A stretch of 64,000 nt of DNA from an uncultured Flavobacteriaceae bacterium (GCA_905479415.1 CAJQMK010000003.1:1-64000); one strand, 5' to 3'; positions 12,406-23,004 are shown, numbered from the stretch's first letter. The notes: generated by a model not told the origin, from the letters alone. Made by a program: numbers and translations.

Positions 12406-12771
12406 CTAAATAGAAGGTTTTATTATTCTATTCATCCAAGCCCAATAAATCAGAACAGATTGAAATAACGCTCTAATAACAAGAAGTGATGTATTGTAGC
12501 CAAGGCTGTTTTCAGGAATTAACATGTTTAAGTGAACAGACATAAACAATACTAATATTAAAATAATTCCAGCTAAGGAAATGTTTCTAAATTTCTCAAA
12601 TAAAACACCAATACCAAATATAATTTCAAGAACACCAGAAAATATAATCAACTCCATATGAAAAGGAAGAAAATCCGGCATTATAGGTAAATAAGAGTCA
12701 GTAAAATAAAAATGAAAAATACCATTAATAATGTAAAAAAAACTTAACAGCAATAAATTTATTCTTTTCAT
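12406..12771 (-). CDS. DoxX-like small membrane protein
   Basis: 121 aa, four hydrophobic segments, DoxX-like arrangement (GVLEIIFGIGVLFEKF). Confidence 0.6.
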   Translation of the reverse strand: MKRINLLLLSFFYIINGIFHFYFTDSYLPIMPDFLPFHMELIIFSGVLEIIFGIGVLFEKFRNISLAGIILILVLFMSVHLNMLIPENSLGYNTSLLVIRALFQSVLIYWAWMNRIIKPSI

Positions 12772-12786
12772 GATTTTAAATTAGAA

Positions 12787-14661
12787 TTACTTAATCAAAT
12801 CTAAACTTCTTTTTATAAATGATGTAAGTTCCTCACCTTTTAATAAATTTTGAGATAGTTTTGCTAAATCTAAAGATTGATTTATCAATCTTTCTTTTTT
12901 TGCTTTTCCTTTAGAATTTAATATGTCAGAACATATTGGATTATTAACATTTATTATTAAATTATACATTTCAGGCATATTACCAAACATTCCGTTTCCT
13001 CCGCTCTGTTGCATCTCTTTCATTCTTCTCATAAACTCTGGAACAGTAATAACAAATGGAGGCGAACTACTTTCTATTGCTTCTATCTGAACAGTATATT
13101 TTTCTTTTGGAACTACTTCTTCAATTATTGTTTTTAATTTTTCTTTTTCCTTATCATCTAGTTTTGAAACTTCTTTTTCATCCTTTTTAATTAATTTATC
13201 AATTACGTCAGAATCAACTCTTGTAAAGTTCAATTTTTCATTGGAAGTTTCAATTTTTTGAATTAAATGACTAATTATTGGAGAATCTAATAAAAGAACC
13301 TCATATCCCTTGGCCTTAGCTGACTCAACATAAGAATGTTGTTCATTAATATTAGATGCATATAGAATTATAAGATTACCGTCTTTATCAGTTTGGGTTT
13401 TAGATATTTTTTCTTTTAATTCTTCAAACGTAAAGTATTCGTTATTAACTGTCGGGTATAGAGCGAATTTTTGTGCTTTCTCAAAAAATTTATCTTCACT
13501 AAGCATTCCATATTCAATTACAACTTTAATGTCATTCCATTTTTCTTCAAATCCTTTTCTGTCTTTTTTGTATAAAGAATTTAGTTTGTCAGCAACTTTT
13601 CTGGTAATGTAATTGCTTATCTTCTTTACTGCACCATCAGCTTGAAGGTAACTTCTAGACACATTTAATGGAATATCGGGAGAATCTATAACTCCTCTTA
13701 AAAGAGTTAAAAATTCTGGAACAATACCCTCAACATTATCTGTAACAAAAACTTGATTTTGATAAAGTTGAATTTTATCTTTTTGCATGTTGATGTCATT
13801 TGATATTTTAGGAAAATATAAAATACCAGTAAGATTGAAAGGGTAATCAACATTTAAATGAATGTTAAACAATGGTTCTTCAAATTGCATAGGATACAAT
13901 TCTTTATAAAAATCTTTATAAGATTGATCATCCAAATCTGATGGAGTTTTAGTCCAAGCTGGACTTGGGTTGTTAATAATATCATCTACAGTTTCTTTAA
14001 CCTCTTTTTTGTCATCTCCTTCTCCTATATTATTTGTAATTTCTTTAGTACCGAATTTGATTGGTACAGGCATAAATTTATTATACTTTGTTAAGAGAGA
14101 TTTAATTCTACTCTCCTCTAAAAATTCTTTAGAGTCTTTAGCTATGTGTAATATTATTTCAGAACCTCTTTCTTTTTTATCACTTTTTTTAAGAGAGTAT
14201 TCAGGCGATCCATCACAAACCCAATGAGCTGCAGGTTTGTTTAAATATGATTTTGTTATAATTTCAACTTTTTCTGCAACCATAAAAGCTGAATAGAAAC
14301 CTAATCCAAAATGGCCAATTATTCCACTGTCTTTTGCGCTATCTTTATATTTTTCTAAAAATTCTTCAGCACCTGAAAAAGCGACTTGATTTATATATTT
14401 TTTTACTTCATCAGAAGTCATTCCAATTCCTTGATCAATAATATGTATTTTTTTTGCTTTTTTATCAACTTTAATTTCAATTTGGGGATTCCCAATTTCA
14501 ATTTTATTTTCTCCAATACTACTTAGATGTTTTAATTTTAATGTTGCATCTGTTGCATTTGAAATTAGTTCTCTCAAAAAGATTTCATGATCACTGTATA
14601 AGAACTTTTTAATAAGTGGAAAAATGTTTTCAACTGAAACGTTAATTTTACCTTTGGACAT
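12787..14661 (-). CDS. htpG: Molecular chaperone HtpG (Hsp90)
   Basis: 624 aa; FLRELISNATDA, DQGIGMT, GHFGLGFYSAFMV. Confidence 0.98.
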   Translation of the reverse strand: MSKGKINVSVENIFPLIKKFLYSDHEIFLRELISNATDATLKLKHLSSIGENKIEIGNPQIEIKVDKKAKKIHIIDQGIGMTSDEVKKYINQVAFSGAEEFLEKYKDSAKDSGIIGHFGLGFYSAFMVAEKVEIITKSYLNKPAAHWVCDGSPEYSLKKSDKKERGSEIILHIAKDSKEFLEESRIKSLLTKYNKFMPVPIKFGTKEITNNIGEGDDKKEVKETVDDIINNPSPAWTKTPSDLDDQSYKDFYKELYPMQFEEPLFNIHLNVDYPFNLTGILYFPKISNDINMQKDKIQLYQNQVFVTDNVEGIVPEFLTLLRGVIDSPDIPLNVSRSYLQADGAVKKISNYITRKVADKLNSLYKKDRKGFEEKWNDIKVVIEYGMLSEDKFFEKAQKFALYPTVNNEYFTFEELKEKISKTQTDKDGNLIILYASNINEQHSYVESAKAKGYEVLLLDSPIISHLIQKIETSNEKLNFTRVDSDVIDKLIKKDEKEVSKLDDKEKEKLKTIIEEVVPKEKYTVQIEAIESSSPPFVITVPEFMRRMKEMQQSGGNGMFGNMPEMYNLIINVNNPICSDILNSKGKAKKERLINQSLDLAKLSQNLLKGEELTSFIKRSLDLIK

Positions 14662-14717
14662 AATTGTATTTTATTATTTATTGATTATGATCAAATCATA
14701 TACCAAATAATCTTGAG

Positions 14718-14730
14718 TGACAAATTGACA
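14718..14730. promoter_or_regulatory. TGACA-AAT-TGACA element (TGTCA-ATT-TGTCA on - strand) upstream of htpG
   Basis: One mismatch to the TGACA-N3-TGTCA palindrome seen twice upstream of hsp20; on the - strand its TTTG lies 20 nt upstream of a TATGATTTG (-7-like) sequence. Confidence 0.35.
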
Positions 14731-14789
14731 TTGTTTAACAATTAACAAATACTATTCTTTATATTTAAATATAATAGCAATATAATATT

Positions 14790-15797
14790 ATGTATAATTC
14801 AAAAATTAGTGGACTTGGTTATTATGTTCCTGATAATATTGTTACAAATAACGATTTATCAAAAATAATGGATACTACTGATGAGTGGATTCAAGAAAGA
14901 ACAGGTATTAAAGAGCGACGTTGGATTGATCCTAAAACAGATGACACTACATCAACAATGGCTGTAAAAGCCTCAAAAATCGCAATTGAAAGGTCCGGTT
15001 TAAAAAAAAATGATATTGATTTTATAATATTTGCTACATTGAGTCCAGACATGTATTTTCCTGGTGGAGGAGTTCGTGTTCAAGATATGTTAGAAATGCC
15101 TACAATTGGTGCTCTAGATGTCAGAAATCAATGTTCAGGTTTTGTATATGCTCTGTCAGTGGCAGATCAATTTATTAAAACTGGCATGTATAAAAATATT
15201 TTAGTAATCGGATCTGAAAATCACTCAGGTGGATTAGATAAATCTACAAGAGGTCGAGGAGTTACTGTTATTTTTGGTGATGGAGCAGGAGCAGCAGTTT
15301 TGTCCAGATGTGAACAAAAAGGAAAAGGAATCTTATCTTCTCATTTGTATTCTGAGGGAAAACACGCTAGAGAACTAATGATGGATGGTCCCCATACTGG
15401 AAGATGGATTCCTGAAATATTAAAAGAAAACGATCCAAACGATGAATCATATTATCCATACATGAACGGACCATTTGTTTTTAAACACGCAGTGACTCGT
15501 TTTTCTGAAGCTATAGTGGATGGTTTAGAAGCTAATAATTTAAAGAGTGAAAACATTGATGTTTTAATACCTCATCAGGCAAATTTACGTATTGCACAAT
15601 TTATACAAAGAAAATTTAAATTGAGTGATGATAAAGTTTATAATAATATAATGAACTATGGAAATACAACTGCTGCATCGATAATAATAGCACTTACAGA
15701 AGCTTGGGAAAAAGGTAAGATAAAAGAAAATGATTTAGTTGTTCTCGCAGCTTTTGGAGCAGGTTTTACATGGGGATCTGTTATTATAAGATGGTAA
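14790..15797 (+). CDS. fabH: 3-oxoacyl-ACP synthase III family protein
   Basis: 335 aa; NQCSGFVYALSVAD active-site Cys context, IPHQANLRI, NYGNTTAASI. Confidence 0.93.
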   Translation: MYNSKISGLGYYVPDNIVTNNDLSKIMDTTDEWIQERTGIKERRWIDPKTDDTTSTMAVKASKIAIERSGLKKNDIDFIIFATLSPDMYFPGGGVRVQDMLEMPTIGALDVRNQCSGFVYALSVADQFIKTGMYKNILVIGSENHSGGLDKSTRGRGVTVIFGDGAGAAVLSRCEQKGKGILSSHLYSEGKHARELMMDGPHTGRWIPEILKENDPNDESYYPYMNGPFVFKHAVTRFSEAIVDGLEANNLKSENIDVLIPHQANLRIAQFIQRKFKLSDDKVYNNIMNYGNTTAASIIIALTEAWEKGKIKENDLVVLAAFGAGFTWGSVIIRW

Positions 15798-16153
15798 AAA
15801 AAACTTTAGTATTAGGAGCTTCATTAAATGTTGATCGTTACTCCAATATGGCGGTTAAAAAACTATTATTAAATAATGTTGATGTTCGAGCTTTAGGTTT
15901 AAGAACTGGATTAATAGACAAAGTGTTTATCGAAAAAGATTTTGTTAAATTTAAAAATATTCACACTGTCACTTTATATTTAAATAGTGTAAGACAAAGA
16001 GATTATTATGATTATATCATCTCGCTTAAACCCCAAAGAGTCATTTTTAATCCTGGAACGGAAAACATTGAATTCTATAATTTATTAAAAAACAAATCTA
16101 TTAAATACTTAGAAGCTTGCACTCTAGTTTTACTTTCTACGAATCAATATTAG
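15791..16153 (+). CDS. CoA-binding domain protein
   Basis: ORF called from 15770; internal ATG 15791 ([22 protein letters not shown]) gives a typical CoA-binding/Rossmann start; slightly overlaps fabH. Confidence 0.8.
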   Translation: MVKKTLVLGASLNVDRYSNMAVKKLLLNNVDVRALGLRTGLIDKVFIEKDFVKFKNIHTVTLYLNSVRQRDYYDYIISLKPQRVIFNPGTENIEFYNLLKNKSIKYLEACTLVLLSTNQY

Positions 16154-17587
16154 GCCAATAAAAGTTAATAGTCCATTTAAAGGAAGTAATTCGTAACCTA
16201 TTTTATATCCACCCAAAAACTGAGGATCTAAACTCCCAATAAATATCATAACAATAACAGACAAAGATGTAACTATCCATACGAATTTATCGTGAATTTT
16301 ATAATTCGTTAAAATACCAAATGCAAATAATCCAAGTAAAGGTCCATAGGTGTAACCTGCTAAAATCAATAGACCGTCTATAACACTTGTAGTTAAATAA
16401 TTTTTGAAAATAATAATGACTATAACCAGAACTAAACTCATAATTATATGTGTTCTTTTTCTAATTTTTATTTGGTAATCATTACTCTTGTCTTTTAAGT
16501 CAGCAAAATCTACACAATATGAGGTTGTTAGTGAAGTTAAAGCACTATCAGCACTGCTGTAAGCAGCAGCAATTAAACCCAATAAAAAAGTTATTCCAAT
16601 TAAGTTTCCTAAACCACTATTTAAAGCAATTTCAGGAAATAATAAATCACTATTTACAGCTCCGTTAAGTTCAGGCGTAACTATATTGAACTTTGAAGAA
16701 TAAATAAATAATAGAGCACCAAGTAGAAGAAATAAGAAAGTAACAATAACTAAAACAATACTAAAAATTATCATATTTTTCTGTGCTTCTTTTAAAGATT
16801 TACATGTCAGGTTTTTTTGCATCATATCTTGATCTAATCCTGTCATACATATTGTAATAAACATTCCACCAATAAATGATTTAAAAAAATGATTTTTATC
16901 AAGAAAACTCTCAGTTACAAAAATGTTTGAGTATGATTTCAATTCATCTGAATTTATAAAGTCCATAAAAGACCATTCTAAACTTTTACTAATTAAATAA
17001 ATTGATAGTAAAACTGATATTAACATAAAAGTAGTTTGAAGAGTATCTGTCCAAACAATAGTTTTAATACCTCCTCTGAATGTATAAATCCATATTAATA
17101 AAACTGAAATTAGAACAGTAATTTCAAATGGAATATTTAACTCGTTGAAAACAAATTGTTGTAATACTATTGCTACTAAATAAAGTCTGAAACAAGCACC
17201 GGTTATTCTGGAAATAAAAAAGAAAAAAGCACCAGTTTTATGACTGACGCTTCCAAATCTTATTTTTAAATATTCATATATTGAAGTTAAATTTAATTTA
17301 TAGTAGATAGGTAATAGTAAGAGGGCTACTACAAAGTAACCAAATAGGTAGCCCAATACCACTTGAAAGTATGTAAATTGTGTTGTTCCGACATCACCAG
17401 GTACTGAAATAAAAGTAATTCCAGATAAAGAAGCACCAACCATTCCGAATGCTACTAAATACCATGGAGATTCTTTGTTAGCTGAAAAAAAAGTTGAATT
17501 ATCATTATTTCCAATCGTTAAGTTTGATACAATAAAAAGTCCTAAAAAATAGAGAATTATAACTAAAATAATAATTGATGATTGCAT
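16130..17587 (-). CDS. Sodium:solute symporter (SSS family)
   Basis: 485 aa, multiple TM segments, [50 protein letters not shown]. Confidence 0.9.
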   Translation of the reverse strand: MQSSIIILVIILYFLGLFIVSNLTIGNNDNSTFFSANKESPWYLVAFGMVGASLSGITFISVPGDVGTTQFTYFQVVLGYLFGYFVVALLLLPIYYKLNLTSIYEYLKIRFGSVSHKTGAFFFFISRITGACFRLYLVAIVLQQFVFNELNIPFEITVLISVLLIWIYTFRGGIKTIVWTDTLQTTFMLISVLLSIYLISKSLEWSFMDFINSDELKSYSNIFVTESFLDKNHFFKSFIGGMFITICMTGLDQDMMQKNLTCKSLKEAQKNMIIFSIVLVIVTFLFLLLGALLFIYSSKFNIVTPELNGAVNSDLLFPEIALNSGLGNLIGITFLLGLIAAAYSSADSALTSLTTSYCVDFADLKDKSNDYQIKIRKRTHIIMSLVLVIVIIIFKNYLTTSVIDGLLILAGYTYGPLLGLFAFGILTNYKIHDKFVWIVTSLSVIVMIFIGSLDPQFLGGYKIGYELLPLNGLLTFIGLILIRRK

Positions 17588-17653
17588 TTTATATGTTATT
17601 ATTCAAATATACTAATTTATGGTTCTTATAAAATCAAGTAGTATATTTATAAA

Positions 17654-18271
17654 ATGAATTTTTCTTCAAAATTGCTTGAAAATGCTGTAAACGAAATGTC
17701 TAAATTACCAGGTATTGGTAAAAGAACTGCCTTGAGACTTGTTTTGTTTTTATTAAACCAACCAAACTCACAAACTGTTCAATTATCCAAATCATTAATT
17801 GATTTAGTTGACGGAATTATTTTATGTAAAAACTGTCATAATATTTCTGATTTAGAATTATGTGAAATTTGTTCTAATGTCAAAAGAAATAAATCAATCG
17901 TTTGTGTAGTTGAAGATATTCGAGACGTGATGGCTATAGAAAGTACAGGTCAGTTTAATGGAGTTTATCATGTTTTAGGTGGAAAAATATCTCCGATTGA
18001 AGGAATAGGGCCAAACCAGTTAAATATATCTTCTTTAATAGAAAAATTAAAATCTATAAATGTATCTGAACTTATTTTTGCCTTGAGTGCAACTATGGAG
18101 GGTGATACAACTAACTTTTACATTTTTAAACAAATTCAAAATTTAGATTTAAAAATTACAACTATTGCTAGAGGTGTCTCTGTTGGTAATGAACTGGAAT
18201 ATACAGATGAAGTGACATTAGGTAGAAGTATAATTAAAAGAATTCCTTTTGAAAATTCAATAAAAACCTAA
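17654..18271 (+). CDS. recR: Recombination mediator RecR
   Basis: 205 aa; [12 protein letters not shown] HhH, C4 zinc finger [16 protein letters not shown], Toprim [12 protein letters not shown]. Confidence 0.96.
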   Translation: MNFSSKLLENAVNEMSKLPGIGKRTALRLVLFLLNQPNSQTVQLSKSLIDLVDGIILCKNCHNISDLELCEICSNVKRNKSIVCVVEDIRDVMAIESTGQFNGVYHVLGGKISPIEGIGPNQLNISSLIEKLKSINVSELIFALSATMEGDTTNFYIFKQIQNLDLKITTIARGVSVGNELEYTDEVTLGRSIIKRIPFENSIKT

Positions 18272-18300
18272 TGTTTAAACATTTTGGAAAAGAATTAATT

Positions 18301-18326
18301 TATCAAATTATAATTTGATATTTTTG
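18301..18326 (+). promoter_or_regulatory. Perfect 20-bp palindrome TATCAAATTATAATTTGATA running into -7-like TATTTTTG
   Basis: 18301-18320 is its own reverse complement; TATTTTTG at 18319-18326 matches TAnnTTTG; 20 bp upstream of the E2 start at 18347. Confidence 0.5.
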
Positions 18327-18346
18327 CAGTATTACAATTTTTATAT

Positions 18347-19630
18347 ATGTCCAATAAGATAGAAATCGTTTTGCCTCGAATGGGAGAAAGTGTTGATGAA
18401 GCAACTATTACTGGTTGGCTTAAAAATGAAGGTGATAGAATTAATGAAGACGACTTAATAGTTGAAATAGCAACTGATAAAGTTGATTCTGAAGTTCCAA
18501 GTGAATTTTCTGGCATATTGATTAAAAAACTATGTAATGTTAATGATGTTGTAAAAGTTGGCGATCCAATTGCCATAATTGAAACAGATTCCATAGAACC
18601 CTCAATTCAAATGAAGGAGATTCAAAATAAAAAAGAATCTCTCGTAAATGTTGAAACTCCTAAAAAAGATGATACCAATCCAGTAGACTTTGTTAAAATG
18701 GGGGATAAAATAATCGAAAAAAATATTTCTAATGAATCTTCAAGAATTTATTCACCCCTTGTAAAAAACATTTCTAAAAAAGAGGGTATTTCAATTAACG
18801 AGCTTGACAGTATAAGAGGTTCCGGTAAAAATGGTAGAATTACTAAAAATGATCTGTTAAATTATATTTCAAACTCTAACAAGAAAGAAAAGATAACTGA
18901 AAATTTTGTTGGCAATAATTTATCAGATGAAATTGTTGAAATGAGTAGAATGGAGAAACTTATTTCTGATCACATGGTAAAAAGTAAAGATAAATCTGCT
19001 CATGTTCAAGCTTTTATTGAAGCTGATATAACTAATTTGTGGAATTGGAGAGAAAAAAATAAAAACATCTTTTTCGACAGAGAAAATGAAAAAATAACTT
19101 TTACTCCTATTTTTATTCAAATTGTAGCTCAAGTTCTAAGAGAGTTCCCATTATTAAATATTAGTCTTGATAATTATAACATTATTAAAAAGAAATCTAT
19201 TAATATTGGTATGGCTACTGCCTTAACTGATGGAAATTTGATAGTTCCGGTGATTAAAAATGCTGATCAGTTTAGTCTTTTAGGCTTAGTAAAAAAAGTG
19301 AATGATTTAGCTAAACGCGCTCGAAATGGAAATCTTGAACCAGACGAGGTCAAAGACGGAACTTATACCATAAGTAATGTTGGAGTTTTCGATACCTTAA
19401 TGGGGACACCAATTATTAACCAACCCCAAGTAGGTATCTTAGCATTTGGAGCGATTAATAAAAAACCCTCTGTAATTGAAACAGAGAAAGGAGATTTTAT
19501 AGGAATAAGACATAAAATTATTTTATCTCATAGTTTTGACCATAGAATTGTTAATGGAGCTAAGGGTGGTATGTTTATCAAAAGAATCAAAGAACTTATT
19601 GAAGGATGGGATAATTCTTTTTCAATTTAA
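18347..19630 (+). CDS. 2-oxo acid dehydrogenase E2 (dihydrolipoamide acyltransferase)
   Basis: 427 aa; lipoyl motif EIATDKVDSEVPSEFSG, peripheral subunit-binding domain, C-terminal LSHSFDHRIVNGAKGG. Confidence 0.93.
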   Translation: MSNKIEIVLPRMGESVDEATITGWLKNEGDRINEDDLIVEIATDKVDSEVPSEFSGILIKKLCNVNDVVKVGDPIAIIETDSIEPSIQMKEIQNKKESLVNVETPKKDDTNPVDFVKMGDKIIEKNISNESSRIYSPLVKNISKKEGISINELDSIRGSGKNGRITKNDLLNYISNSNKKEKITENFVGNNLSDEIVEMSRMEKLISDHMVKSKDKSAHVQAFIEADITNLWNWREKNKNIFFDRENEKITFTPIFIQIVAQVLREFPLLNISLDNYNIIKKKSINIGMATALTDGNLIVPVIKNADQFSLLGLVKKVNDLAKRARNGNLEPDEVKDGTYTISNVGVFDTLMGTPIINQPQVGILAFGAINKKPSVIETEKGDFIGIRHKIILSHSFDHRIVNGAKGGMFIKRIKELIEGWDNSFSI

Positions 19631-19641
19631 TTTTTAAAATT

Positions 19642-20415
19642 ATGAATATAACTCTATCTAAACCTATTTGTTTTTTTGATTTAGAGACAACTGGTGTTAA
19701 TATTTCAAAAGATCGAATAGTAGAGATTTCTGTTTTAAAAATTTTCCAGAATGGAAATAAAGAATCCAGAACATGGTTGGTTAATCCAGAAATTACCATA
19801 TCTAAAGAAGTTTCTAATATACATGGTATTACAAATGAAATGGTAGTAAATGAACCAACTTTTAAAAGAGTAGGTCCTCTAGTCAAGGAAATGATTCAAA
19901 ACTGTGATTTGGCTGGTTTTAACTCAAATAAGTTTGACATTCCTCTGTTAGCTGAAGAGTTTTTAAGATTTAATATTGATTTTAGTTTAGAAAATATTAG
20001 GTGTATTGATGTTCAAAATATTTTTCATAAAATGGAAAAAAGAACTCTAGGTGCAGCTTATAAGTTTTATTGCGAAAAAGAATTAATTGATGCTCACTCA
20101 TCAAAAGCTGACACTCAAGCTACATTTGAGGTCCTAGAAGCTCAAATTAAACGTTACAGTGATCTTGAAAATAATGTTGATTTTTTATCAAATTTTTCAA
20201 CTAGAAATAAATCGGTTGATCTAGCGGGTTTCATAATATATGATAAAAATAACATTCCTTGTTTTTCTTTTGGAAAACATAAAGGAAAGTCTGTAGATTT
20301 TATTATCGAAAATGAACCTGGTTATTTTGGATGGTTAATGAACGCTGACTTTCCAATGTATACTAAGAAAATATTAACAAAGCTAAGACTTGCAAAGCTC
20401 AATAATAAATTATAA
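19642..20415 (+). CDS. DnaQ-like 3'-5' exonuclease
   Basis: 257 aa; FFDLETTGVNISKDRIVEIS, GFNSNKFDIPLL, DAHSSKADTQAT. Confidence 0.9.
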   Translation: MNITLSKPICFFDLETTGVNISKDRIVEISVLKIFQNGNKESRTWLVNPEITISKEVSNIHGITNEMVVNEPTFKRVGPLVKEMIQNCDLAGFNSNKFDIPLLAEEFLRFNIDFSLENIRCIDVQNIFHKMEKRTLGAAYKFYCEKELIDAHSSKADTQATFEVLEAQIKRYSDLENNVDFLSNFSTRNKSVDLAGFIIYDKNNIPCFSFGKHKGKSVDFIIENEPGYFGWLMNADFPMYTKKILTKLRLAKLNNKL

Positions 20416-20416
20416 A

Positions 20417-21028
20417 ATGAAAATAATTTGTATTGGAAGAAATTATCGTAAACACATCGAGGAACTTAATAATGAAAAGCCAAGTTCTCCAGTTATATTT
20501 ATTAAGCCAGATAGCTCAATTATTTTAAAAAATCAACCCTTTTTTATTCCTGATTATTCAAATGAAATTCATTATGAAGCTGAGGTGATTTTGAAAATTT
20601 GTAAGCTTGGTAAATCAATTGATAAAAAGTTTGCAAATAGATATTACAATAAAATAAGTTTAGGAATTGATTTTACAGCTAGAGATCTCCAAAATGAACT
20701 TAAAACAATGGGTTTGCCATGGGAGAAATCTAAAGCCTTTGACGGTTCAGCTTTAATTGGCGATTGGATTGATAAGAACGAATTTAAAAACTGTAATGAT
20801 TTGAATTTTTTATTGAAGAAAAACGGAAATGATGTACAGGTTGGAAATACTTCGAATATGCTTTGGAGTTTTGACGAACTCATTTCTGAAATATCTAAAT
20901 TTTTTACTTTAAAAATAGGAGACGTAATTTTTACAGGAACACCTTCCGGAGTTAATAAAGTTATTGAAAACGATGTTTTTGAAGGTTTTATTGAGAACAA
21001 AAATGTATTTAAAATTAATATTAAGTAA
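20417..21028 (+). CDS. Fumarylacetoacetate hydrolase family protein
   Basis: ATG at 20417 (MKIICIGRNYRKHIEELNNEKPSSPVIFIKPDSS); HYEAEVILKI, GDVIFTGTPSGV. Confidence 0.9.
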   Translation: MKIICIGRNYRKHIEELNNEKPSSPVIFIKPDSSIILKNQPFFIPDYSNEIHYEAEVILKICKLGKSIDKKFANRYYNKISLGIDFTARDLQNELKTMGLPWEKSKAFDGSALIGDWIDKNEFKNCNDLNFLLKKNGNDVQVGNTSNMLWSFDELISEISKFFTLKIGDVIFTGTPSGVNKVIENDVFEGFIENKNVFKINIK

Positions 21029-22281
21029 TGATTAGTGCAAAAATCATTACAATTGGTGATGAGATATTAATTGGTCAAATAGTTGATACTAATTCGACTT
21101 TTATTTCCAAACAATTAATAAATATTGGAATTGAGGTAAGTGAAATTCTTTCTATAAGCGATGAAAAAGAATCAATTTTAAATGCATTAAATAATTCATT
21201 AAATAAATTTGATATTGTGATTACTACAGGTGGTTTAGGGCCTACTAATGATGATATTACCAAAGAAGTTTTTTGCGAATTTTTTAATGATAAACTTGTT
21301 CATAATCAGGACCTGTTATTACATATCGAAAATTTATTTAAAAAATTTGCTAATAATCCTATCAATGATTTGAACAGAGCACAATCTTTAGTTCCATCGC
21401 AATCAAAGCTCATTGAAAATAAGTTTGGAACAGCTGCAGGTATGGCAATGAAGAAAGGAAATACTTTGTTTATTTCTTTGCCAGGTGTTCCTTATGAAAT
21501 GAAATCTATGATTACTTCATCTGTAGTACCTTTGTTAAGTAAAGAATTTAAATGTCCTGTAATTCTAAAAAAAACCTTAATGACTTATGGTGTTGGTGAA
21601 AGTACTATAGCTAAACAACTTAAAGTTTTTGAAGAAAAGTTAGCTGCAAATTTTAAATTAGCTTATTTACCAAATCTAGGAAGAGTAAGGTTGAGAATAT
21701 CATGTAAGGGTAGCGACAGACAACAGTTAGAAAATCAACTAGATCTTTATATTTCTGAACTTTATAATATTTTAGGTAAGATTATAATAGGTTTTGAGTC
21801 TGTAAATTCAATAGAATCAGAAATAGGAAAAATTTTAGCAAAATCTAACAAAACATTATCTACTGCAGAAAGTTTTACTGGAGGATTAATATCTTCTAGA
21901 ATTTCATCAGTTCCTGGTGCGTCTGCATATTTTAAAGGTTCGGTTGTAGCTTATGATACATTGGTTAAAAAAGACTTGTTAAAATTAGACGCTTCATTAA
22001 TAAATCATTACTCTGTTGTAAGCTCTCAAGTAGCAAATGAGATGGCAAATAATGTTAAGAAACTTTTGAATTCTGATTATGCGATTTCAACAACTGGAAA
22101 CGCAGGTCCGTCCAAAGGAGATTCAAAAAAAGATGTGGGTTTATTATATATTTCAATTGCTACACCAAATGAAATTAAGTCTTATGAATTTAATTTTGGA
22201 AATAATAGAGAAAAAAATATCAAAAAATCTGTAAATAAAGCTCTAGAACTTTTGTTTAATGAATTGTTAAACGAGTTGTAA
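21028..22281 (+). CDS. cinA: CinA family protein (competence/damage-inducible, nicotinamide-nucleotide amidase domain)
   Basis: 417 aa; AKIITIGDEILIGQIVDTNS, TTGGLGPTNDDITKE, C-terminal TAESFTGGLISSRISSVPGAS. Confidence 0.95.
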   Translation: MISAKIITIGDEILIGQIVDTNSTFISKQLINIGIEVSEILSISDEKESILNALNNSLNKFDIVITTGGLGPTNDDITKEVFCEFFNDKLVHNQDLLLHIENLFKKFANNPINDLNRAQSLVPSQSKLIENKFGTAAGMAMKKGNTLFISLPGVPYEMKSMITSSVVPLLSKEFKCPVILKKTLMTYGVGESTIAKQLKVFEEKLAANFKLAYLPNLGRVRLRISCKGSDRQQLENQLDLYISELYNILGKIIIGFESVNSIESEIGKILAKSNKTLSTAESFTGGLISSRISSVPGASAYFKGSVVAYDTLVKKDLLKLDASLINHYSVVSSQVANEMANNVKKLLNSDYAISTTGNAGPSKGDSKKDVGLLYISIATPNEIKSYEFNFGNNREKNIKKSVNKALELLFNELLNEL

Positions 22282-22285
22282 AAAA

Positions 22286-22317
22286 TTTGGCAAAAGAAGA
22301 AAATTGTTGTTAATTTG
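22286..22317 (+). promoter_or_regulatory. Putative Bacteroidota-type promoter for rpmB-rpmG-DUF4295
   Basis: TTTG (22286-22289) - 21 nt - TAATTTG (22311-22317), near-match to TTTG/TAnnTTTG. Confidence 0.4.
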
Positions 22318-22344
22318 CACCCTGTTTATAAAAATAACATAGCT

Positions 22345-22575
22345 ATGTCTAAAGTTTGTGAAATTTCTGGTAAAAAAGTTTTGGTTGGAAATAATGTTTC
22401 CAAAGCAATGAACAAAACCAAAAGAAGATTTGAGCCCAATTTGATAAAAAAGAGATTTTTTATTCCAGAAGAAGGAAAGTGGATTACTCTGAAAGTTTCT
22501 ACATCTGTTTTAAAAACTATAAATAAAAAGGGTATTTCTGCTGTGTTAAAGGAATCAAAAATTAATAGAGCTTAA
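22345..22575 (+). CDS. rpmB: 50S ribosomal protein L28
   Basis: ATG at 22345: [33 protein letters not shown]. Confidence 0.95.
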   Translation: MSKVCEISGKKVLVGNNVSKAMNKTKRRFEPNLIKKRFFIPEEGKWITLKVSTSVLKTINKKGISAVLKESKINRA

Positions 22576-22585
22576 TTATATCATT

Positions 22586-22768
22586 ATGGCTAAGAAAGGA
22601 AATAGAGTGCAAGTTATATTAGAATGTACAGAGCACAAGAACTCTGGTCTTCCAGGTACTTCTAGATACGTCACGACTAAAAATAAAAAGAACACACCAG
22701 ATAGGTTAGAAATTAAAAAATTCAATCCTATTTTGAAAAAAAATACAATTCATAAAGAAATTAAATAA
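22586..22768 (+). CDS. rpmG: 50S ribosomal protein L33
   Basis: 60 aa [48 protein letters not shown]. Confidence 0.95.
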   Translation: MAKKGNRVQVILECTEHKNSGLPGTSRYVTTKNKKNTPDRLEIKKFNPILKKNTIHKEIK

Positions 22769-22775
22769 TTAGAAA

Positions 22776-22925
22776 ATGGCAAAAAAAACTGTTGCATCAC
22801 TTCAAACTTCTTCAAAAAGATTATCGAAAGCTATAAAAATGGTTAAGAGTCCTAAAACAGGCGCTTATACATATGTTGAGTCAATTATGGCACCTGAATT
22901 AGTTAACAATTGGTTATCTAAGTAA
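22776..22925 (+). CDS. DUF4295 family small basic protein (49 aa; missed by ORF track)
   Basis: Manually translated: MAKKTVASLQTSSKRLSKAIKMVKSPKTGAYTYVESIMAPELVNNWLSK*; conserved position rpmB-rpmG-DUF4295-ftsY in Bacteroidota. Confidence 0.9.
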   Translation: MAKKTVASLQTSSKRLSKAIKMVKSPKTGAYTYVESIMAPELVNNWLSK

Positions 22926-22947
22926 TAATTTTTTTTATTCAGAACAT

Positions 22948-22978
22948 AAAGTCACTTTTTAGTGGCTTTTTTTGTTTT
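22948..22978 (+). terminator. Rho-independent terminator after DUF4295
   Basis: AAAGTCAC-TTTTTA-GTGGCTTT (8 bp stem, one G-U) followed by TTTTGTTTT. Confidence 0.8.
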
Positions 22979-23004
22979 AATATCTTTGACATAACTTTAG
23001 AATT

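Noticed and set aside
20644-21000. 118-aa ORF antisense to the FAH gene
   Set aside because: Shadow ORF; entirely contained in a confident CDS.
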